The notes below the pieces were generated by a model that searched no databases, was not told the DNA's origin, and saw only the letters and a program-made list of their open reading frames with translations. 64,000 nucleotides of DNA from Clitoria ternatea (Eukaryota > Streptophyta > Magnoliopsida > Fabales > Fabaceae), in the NCBI GenBank assembly GCA_037962975.1, contig CM075675.1, positions 41,772,501 to 41,836,500 on the forward strand, read 5' to 3'. Below are positions 56,701 to 64,000 of this stretch, in pieces (positions within the stretch are counted from its first letter, which is position 1; every line of letters starts with the position of its first letter). The translations under genes and the position numbers were made by a program.

Positions 56701-59700
56701 AATGTTAACATTAAAATATTAAAAATGTCACGCTACTTGTTTTCAATTGGATAGGTACTATTTAAATTTCAATGTAAAGTAGTAGTTTGTTAAAGAAATT
56801 TAAATTTTCAAAGACTCTAAATTTCTTTCAAAAGACTGTTTGTAATTTTTTATTTGAACCGAATAACAATAACAAGTAGGCTGATATCAGGAAAAGTAAG
56901 TGAAATTTAAATAGTACCCATAAAAAAAATTAAATAGTATTATACTAAAGAAAATTAATATTGGGTTGTGACTTTTGTCCTTCAAATATTTGTTATTCTC
57001 GCTTCTCATCTCATCTTGAAAAAACTGTTTTTAGACCCCTATAAACTGAGTAGACACCGATGTTGTATTTAAAATTTAGTGTTTGATAAGAATCTTAAAT
57101 TAACATTGCTCAAAGTTAAAACATCAGTTCTTAAATTTATTTTTTTTTATAAAGATACTCTAATAAAAATCTTTTGGCTCTCCATATTGTTTCATTAAAA
57201 AATCTTTGAAGATAGCTAGGATTATATCGTATTATTGGTCCTCTAATGTTTCCACTTTCCAATTCCATTTTTGTTATGTGGGCTGATTATATGGGCTTAT
57301 TTGCCTATTACCTCCATTTTCTCCCCTAAAGACCCCAAAAAAATAAATGGGCTGATTTATTAAATTAATTATATTAAGTACCACTACCCTATAGTTTTGA
57401 AATATCCCATACCTCATACCTGTATCAGATACAATACCCATATCTAGAGTGTGTTTGCTACCCCTTTTTAAAATATGTTTCGTAAAATATAAAATGTATT
57501 TTGATATTTAGATGTGATTATAAAAAAAAAGATTATTTACATAATTTATTGTGTTTGAATTGTATTAAAAAAATCTTTTAAAAATTACTAAAATAGATGT
57601 ACAAATTGTGAAATTGAGAAGATGAAAATGAAAAAATAAAAAAATATAGTATATAGTAGAAATAAGTATTTTATTATAATCAAAATCTAAAAAAAATAAA
57701 TTATAAATATAATTATTTTCTTTTAAAAAAATCTAATAGATTATAATAACTTTTAAAAACAACACTCCAATATATAAATAAATATTTTTCTCGACAATCA
57801 AGAAAATAAGTAAAAAAAAACACTCCAAACACATACTTAAAGCCCTTTGTACCTGCGGCAATTTTTTCTCTCGCAAAAAAAAATTTATGAAATCTGTATT
57901 TGAAATTATAAATGAAGAATTGCCCAAACACGTAGGATAATAAGGAAATTCAGTATCAAAATTTTATTTTAGTTGGGTCTTTCTTTTCATTTAGTAAATT
58001 TTGTTGTATTTCTAACTTTATTTTAGTTCTATATGTCTATTAGCAGAAATTTTAGTTATTTTTGGTAAGTATGATAATTTTTTATTTAGTTCCTTTCGCT
58101 TTAGAAATAAAATATACGAATAGCTTTCATTATAAAATTAACAGTTGGAGAGATATATAGGTAGGTATACAAGACGCAAAATAAAAACAATCTGTAAAAA
58201 AAAAATTCTTACATATATGTTTCCAGGTTGTCTGGTTCACCACTACAAACGGAGGTTTGCCAACAAAACTTTGTTAATTGGGGGGAGGAATTTCATCCTA
58301 CGGTTCAACAGAGTTTTAATTGTTTCGAACGGTACGAATGATCAATATCAACCTTTAAATTTTTTTATTTTTCCAACTCTGTTTTTTAACTGCGAACCAA
58401 ACATTCCCATCATCATAAAATAGAAAATTTTTTTGTTTCGGTAAATTTTATATTATAATATTTTATTTTTTGTATTTATTATGAAATTATATATATCAAG
58501 TATTAATATAAATAATTAAATTTATAAATATCACCTTATTTATATAATTTTCATATGTTTCAAATAACTGTTAAAATGTGAATCTGAGGGTTAAAATAAA
58601 TTAAAAGTTTTTAACAATCAAAAATTATATTTTTATTATTAAAGTCATATATTAATAATTGGTTGAACACGCCAAATTATCTTAATAAATTAATATGTAA
58701 TTTAGTATATTCCATTAAAATTTATCGGATGAAAGTTTATAATATAGACTAAAATTAAATTACATATTTAGGTTTAATGTTGATGTAAGGTTCTTTTTTT
58801 GCCTTTACTTTGTGAACTTTGTTCTTTGAAATTATTTATTTATTTATTTTAGTCTTTTAGGCAGTTTGTTAGTGCATATGCCGATCTTGCAGTGTCTCTA
58901 GATTTTCATGTTGATTTTGAAATGACTCCAAGTTTAAGTCCTTGATTTTGCAATCTATGGAAATGACAGGAGAGGATGATGCTTGAAGAGCTTGGTAGAA
59001 TTTTTTTTGCTTCCCTTTGATCTAAGATTTGTTCACTTAAATTATCTCCAGAATGATCAACAATTTGAAATCTCATTTAGAGATCTTTGATTCGGTTGGG
59101 CTTGTAACATCAATTCCCTTCTTTTAAATCTGATTGTTTTATTGCATGGTTGAATGAAATCAGATAAAAATTTAAAGTCATAATAAAGTGATAAACTTTT
59201 CTTGGTATGTCTATAATAAATGTGTAACAAATGTGTTCATTGAAGAAAAAAAACTCACATTTTTAATATCTTAAACCCAACTGTTTCTTTTATGGTCAGC
59301 GGGACCCACCAGCTCCTATGATCCCCTATACCCTAGCTAGAGAGAGGATCCTGCTGGTCTTAGCATAATGGGCTTGGACCCCCTTTTTTATTCTAATCTA
59401 TGTATAAATGTATTTCATTTGCGCATGTTGTAATTAAGTAACACATATTAAGAAAGAATAACTTAATCCCTAAGAAAATTTTCTGAGGTTTTATGCCTAC
59501 TACTCTTTGTGTGAACACCAACCATAAATAAAATCTATAAAAAAATCATAGTTAACAACATGTATAAAATTATAGGAAGAGAGATAAAAAAGAAGAAAAG
59601 AGAAATATTAGAAAAGATGTGATAGACAGAGAGAGAAAAATTGTATATTGTTATATAAACAATTGAAGAAAAGGATCAAACTTGAAACAAAAAGAAAAAA

Positions 59701-61604
59701 AAAAACTTGAAGAGGAAAAAATGTGCAGGCTAAAAATCACTAAAGACAAGAGGGAGAGTGTTAATAAATTCCATTGGACATCTTAGATTACCTACTATCA
59801 CTCTGGCATATTAGGGCCTATTCTAATATCAACCGTTAGTTTGCAGGGATTTTGGTAAGAAATTTATGTGAAACACATTGGCTGAATTCAGACATCTAGT
59901 GATTTGTATTATAGTTTTGATACCAAAAAGTTACATGGTTGATGTCCACCGCTATATATGGTGAAAACTTTTTATTCTTGGTCAACATGGTGATTACTCT
60001 CAAGTATGCTAACTAAGATTTTTTAGTACGTAGTTAAGAAAATAAAGTTTAGTATGTAGTTAAGGAAATAAAATTATAAAAATAAAAAATTTTAAAGATT
60101 AATATTAATCTTTCATATTATTTAGGATAATTAAAATTTCATTTAATCATAAAATTATTTTTTTTAAAATTAGTTAAACTAAGATTTAATCAACCCAACT
60201 AAAAATCAGACATAATTCTAGTAGTACTGGTTTCGACCTAACCAAAGTTTATTTTCATCACATTTAACTTCGATTTTGCGGCCGACAAAACGAGCAGCAA
60301 GATAGAAATTGACTTACAGAACTATTGAAATGAAATCATCATTAAAAGGAAATTACAACGCCGAAGTACATGCGTTTAATTTATATGACCACATTCTCAT
60401 TCTAGAGGGAGTGCCTAAAAGAAAACGTGCAGAAATTTCACAACATTCACAATTTAATAAAATACACCGTCAAATATATTGCTGTCATAATACATTGGTT
60501 CATGTTAACCTGTAAAATGCTTATTCCTATTTTTTATGAGTTCTAAACATCTTATCTATAAATGTTTACAGAGCTAGTTACAGCTCGTATAAATAATATT
60601 TTTTTAAATTTGGATAATACTTGTACCCTTTCCTCTTAAATTCATTGAATTACTTATTGCTTTCATTATTTAGAATGGTTACTGACTTGTTAAATTAAAT
60701 TATAAATATTTTTTCATAAACAGTGTTAGTATGGAAATATACTAATGCGTTTTTTTTTAATTACATGACATTTAATCATCTATGAAAAATGTGCAATCTA
60801 ATTTTGAGTATTTTTCTTGATATTTTTTCACTTTAAACCTATTTACGTTGCAAATATGACATGTACTAGAGAGATCTAAATTTTGTGAAACCTTTTTAAC
60901 TCAATTCATAAAAAAAAAAATTGTATCTAGGTTGACTGAGTTGAAAGCTAAAAAAAAATATTCTGTGTCTAATGGGTAATGGGTGAATCAAGCTTAGCTT
61001 TCTAATTTTTCTTGTTTGGTTATAATCATATTTTAGATCAGGCCATATTTTGATGAAGCAGCTCAAACTCCACTGAGAAGGGTTATTAGGTTATATGGGC
61101 ATAGAGGAACATGTTATAAAATCATGAAGAACAGTTATCTTCACACAAATACTAATCCTTTACACAACTTTCACTCACCACCACTCTTTCCCCATCTTCT
61201 GTCCGTCTAATATTTTCTTATGGGAATCTTCTGCGCATAACCTATAATTAGATATTTAATATTATTTTCGGTTTTAAATATAAAAAAATATACCTAGTTT
61301 TATACATATTAAGAATAATAGTTAGAAGTAGTTATTTGTATTAATATTATCACATATTTAATTTAGTTTCTTAAAATATCCTTAATATCATTTATTATCT
61401 AAAACATTAGTGCCCCTGGAAAAATATATAAGGACATATTTGGTAAATAAATATTTAATGACATTGGAGAAGTATAATTTTACTTATATTTAATTAAACT
61501 TAAGGATGAAGAGGAAAACTGCGGGAAATGGAAACAGAAAGAGAGGAGAATAAAACTTGAACTTTCATTAAGAAGAAACCAGAATGGTACATAAGCTATT
61601 TATA
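56701..61604. other. Intergenic AT-rich DNA
   Basis: Nearly 5 kb without a gene, terminal repeat or conserved block that I can name. Homopolymer A/T runs are frequent. Small frames at 57713-57931, 58145-58423 and 60309-60515 lack any family feature. A diverged single-copy regulatory or untranslated sequence cannot be excluded, for example near 58790-59100 where base composition is less extreme. Confidence 0.5.
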
Positions 61605-61609
61605 GAACT

Positions 61610-62390
61610 TGATCCGGTCTGGATACTGGCCCTCAAGTTGTGACGTCAACATGACTGTTCTAGAGAGGCAACCGGTATCATAGGGCAGTACCTTCACACC
61701 GGATATCCGCTCTCGTCGGATACTTCATCCGTTCTCACCTCATCGGTTATCCGCCCTCACTTCCCCGTCACGTATAACCGTTTGCCTCAGTGTCACAATG
61801 AGATAAGAGGGGTTATAACTTATCAAGTATGGATACTCTGCACAGCGGAATGTGTCAATATCACTTGCAGAATGGAGTAGGTACGATCGCAGGTATGACG
61901 TACGAAAAAGGTGATTATCCTCTATCCCTGTGTCAGAATCGTACACTGATAATTGACCTACCCACTGTCACTCTCTGAATACTGAGCCACTGTGAATGAC
62001 ACTCTATACACGGTATCAGAACCTAGGGGCCCACCTGCACCCAACGATTTATTTTCCACGCTCAACTATAAATAGCATATTACAATACACATGCAAGGTT
62101 ACGTTGTTCTAACTCTCATCTTGCTATTGCATTGCTTAAGTATTCACAGAGTTCATATACACTCTTCTAACTTGAGCGTCGGAGAATCTTCGCAGGTGAC
62201 ACAACCTTTCGCCTACTCCAACGTGAAACTCTGGTGTGAAGGATCTCCAGGACAACGAGGCCGGTTTCTCCCATTGAGAGGCCGGATTACAATACCGGAT
62301 ACCCACTGTACCGGTGTATAAACATAAAAATATATATACTTTTGCGGCTGGTCCCACACTGGATCCTAGACCTCGGTCCAGACCAGTTCA
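61610..62390 (+). mobile_element. 5' LTR of a third Tat element (element 3)
   Basis: 781 bp, starting TGATCCGGTCTGGATAC and ending CCAGTTCA, preceded by GAACT. It shares the start, the GTCGGAGAATCTTCGCAGGTG block (about 62180) and the ACCGGAT-rich end with the LTRs of element 2. The upstream U3 part is largely different, so it is a related but distinct family. Confidence 0.9.
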
Positions 62391-62410
62391 TTGGCACGCC
62401 TAGTGGGACT
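62391..62410 (+). promoter_or_regulatory. Primer-binding site of Tat element 3
   Basis: TTGGCACGCCTAGTGGGACT, one base different from the PBS at 33269. Confidence 0.7.
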
Positions 62411-62454
62411 CGATAGAGTTATTCCCACTTTTCGTAGAAGTTTGGTAGTTCAGG

Positions 62455-64000
62455 ATGGATGGAGATGGACGCGATTTTGTTGATGGTCATGTGGAGGATG
62501 TGACCCATCAGCAAGCTGGAAGGAGACTTGTTTTTGAATCTCCTGTAACCAACACAAGGAGGATGGTACCTGTGGCAATCCCTGATCCTCGAGACGAAGT
62601 TATAAGGCAGCTCAGGGAGGAGTTGATGGAGTTGAAAAGGGAAAAGAGATGAGCTGGGGACTGAGTGACGTCTCAGGCTGAAGATGCTCATCATGCATCC
62701 GCGAGAGAAAAGTCCACGACCCTCCAATATTGGAAGATCCCTACTTACGAGGAGAGGGAGCAGACTCAGGACTCTGGTGATAGAGTCAGTATAAGGAGGA
62801 AAGAGCAGATAGTGGTAACTTTTGGGGCATATAGACTTAGTGTTCCTTACTCGGGGAGACTCATGAGTGTCGTTATCCACAAACACCTATAAATAACCCA
62901 ACCACTTTCAATCGGAAAGTATAATGAGGAGGCTGATCCCACTAAGCACCTTGATGCTTATGTGTATGAGGCCATGTATCTGGGAGCTGATAAGGATGTC
63001 ATGTATAGGATGTTCCCAAGAACACTGACGGAGGAAGCTCTGAGTTAGTTCAAGAGCTTACCCTCAGGATCTGTAGATTCCTGGGAAGAGATGGCAGCTG
63101 CATTTGAAAGCCATTTTGTTATCTCCAAAGATATTCCAAGGACTTCTCACACCTTGGCCCAGATAAGGCAAGGAGAGAATGAAACTCTTAAAGAGTTTTT
63201 GAAGAGATTCTATAAGGAAGCTGCGTTGGTCCCTAACCTCACGGAGGCTATACAGCTCCATATTGTGGTTGAGGCCTTGCAACCTGGTTCTGCTTTTGCC
63301 TTATCGTTAGCAAAAAGTCCTCCAACAACCTTCGAGGAGTTCCAAAGGAAAACTTCAAAGTACGTTGGCATAGAGATGCACTTGGAAGCTACTGCAGCTA
63401 GAATAAAGTCACCAGCACCCTCACAACAACCGCGGAGAGATAAGGAGAGGGTAAGGCCAGAGAAGCATGCCTCGAGGGAAAACTTTATGAACACTCGACC
63501 TCAGCAGCGAGACAGATGCGTTTTCTCTTTCAGCAACTACGCCCCGTTGAACTCCAGGCATTCCCAAATCCTGAGAGAAGTTGGCTGGCCTACGCTCAGT
63601 GTCTATGGGGTAAGGAAACCTCCTCCAATGAAAAGACCAGAGAACTCACGTTAATACTGTGCCTTTCATGAGCAGGTTGGCCATCACACAGATGAGTGTA
63701 AGGCGTTGAAGAATGCAATGGAAACTCTTATTAGAGAGGGAAAGCTGAAACCATATTTGTTCAAGGAGAAGTCCTTGGATGAGCCAAACAGGATGGATAA
63801 GAGAGGGAGAGTTCCAGATGATGAAGGTGATAACAGTCGTAATCCGGTCAGGAGGTTCACAACCGCAGAGAAACAGAAGGGAGTAGTAATTGCTGGAGGA
63901 GCTCAACAGGACGGTATGCCTCAGCAACAAAGGCAAGGCCGACGTGAGGTGATAGAGATGATAGCGGGAGGATTTGTTGGAGGAGGAGCGTCAATCACAG
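62455..64000 (+). pseudogene. Tat gag of element 3, partial at the right edge
   Basis: The ATG at 62455 opens MDGDGRDFVDGHVEDV, and one frame can be followed to the window end. The gag domain reads TKHLDAYVYEAMYLGAD, FPRTLTEEALS, SWEEMAAAFESHFV, ENETLKEFLKRFYKEA. The knuckle CAFHEQVGHHTDEC lies at about 63658-63699. After it come KNAMETLIREGKLKPYLFKE and an Arg/Gln-rich part (QQQRQGRREVIEMIAGGF). In-frame stops are at 62650-62652, 62890-62892, near 63046 and at 63652-63654; the last lies at the same place as the stop in element 2, between domain and knuckle. Confidence 0.9.

Larger units (their letters stand above)
61610..64000 (+). mobile_element. Third Tat-lineage gypsy element, cut by the window end (element 3)
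   Basis: 5' LTR, PBS and gag are present in the usual order and spacing; pol should lie beyond 64000. Homology with element 2 is strong in gag and in the LTR ends. Confidence 0.9.

Noticed and set aside
58145..58423. 92-residue plus-strand frame
   Set aside because: Isolated in AT-rich DNA, with no motif, no splice context and no codon bias that I can see.
59290..59360. GC-richer block GGGACCCACCAGCTCC... as a possible small RNA gene
   Set aside because: No hairpin partner or promoter could be identified by eye.

Overview
The window reads as nuclear DNA of a dicot plant, most likely a legume. It is AT-rich and dominated by nested plant LTR retrotransposons, MITEs and other transposon remains around a single intact intron-containing host gene. 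The legume assignment rests on remembered resemblance of the LTRs and hAT-type MITEs to soybean and bean repeats, not on a search. No tRNA, rRNA or CRISPR array was seen.

Layout. 1-8845 holds an Ogre-like LTR end, two hAT-type MITEs with exact 8-bp target duplications, and a 5'-truncated Tat-lineage Ty3/gypsy element (about 2872-8845). That element carries a decayed RNase H/integrase region, a 46-bp tandem repeat, a convergent antisense gene with its own TATA box and an 80-base intron, and a 3' LTR. 8846-18116 is older LTR debris. It includes a solo LTR (12204-15064, target duplication ATATC) which itself contains another LTR (12959-14220) bounded by an odd 120-bp duplication. 18117-22616 holds a CACTA end, a LINE remnant on the minus strand and a further hAT-like MITE.

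The host gene lies at 25518-28881: five coding exons encode a 476-residue IQ67-domain (IQD) calmodulin-binding protein. It is followed by plain intergenic DNA, a Harbinger-type remnant and another MITE.

32520-54185 is one long Tat element with both LTRs (749 and 750 bp), PBS, gag, protease, RT/RNase H, a second archaeal-type RNase H, integrase, tandem repeats, an antisense gene with a short intron and TATA box, and a PPT. A Sirevirus-type Ty1/copia element (39491-49388, target duplication GAATT, LTRs of 1396 and 1389 bp) is inserted in its 3' repeat region. That copia element has gag, pol and an extra downstream ORF. Dense arrays of a palindromic AATCGATTA box sit exactly 120 bases upstream of a TATA box both in the LTRs and in front of the extra ORF. 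54186-61604 is mostly intergenic with a probable solo LTR. 61610-64000 is the start (5' LTR, PBS, gag) of a third Tat element, cut by the window edge.

The retroelements are all decayed: their reading frames carry many stop codons and a few frameshifts. By eye the copia LTRs differ less from each other than the Tat LTRs do, in agreement with the nesting order. The most interesting biology is the accessory gene content: an antisense spliced gene in the Tat elements, and a separately promoted accessory gene in the copia element.
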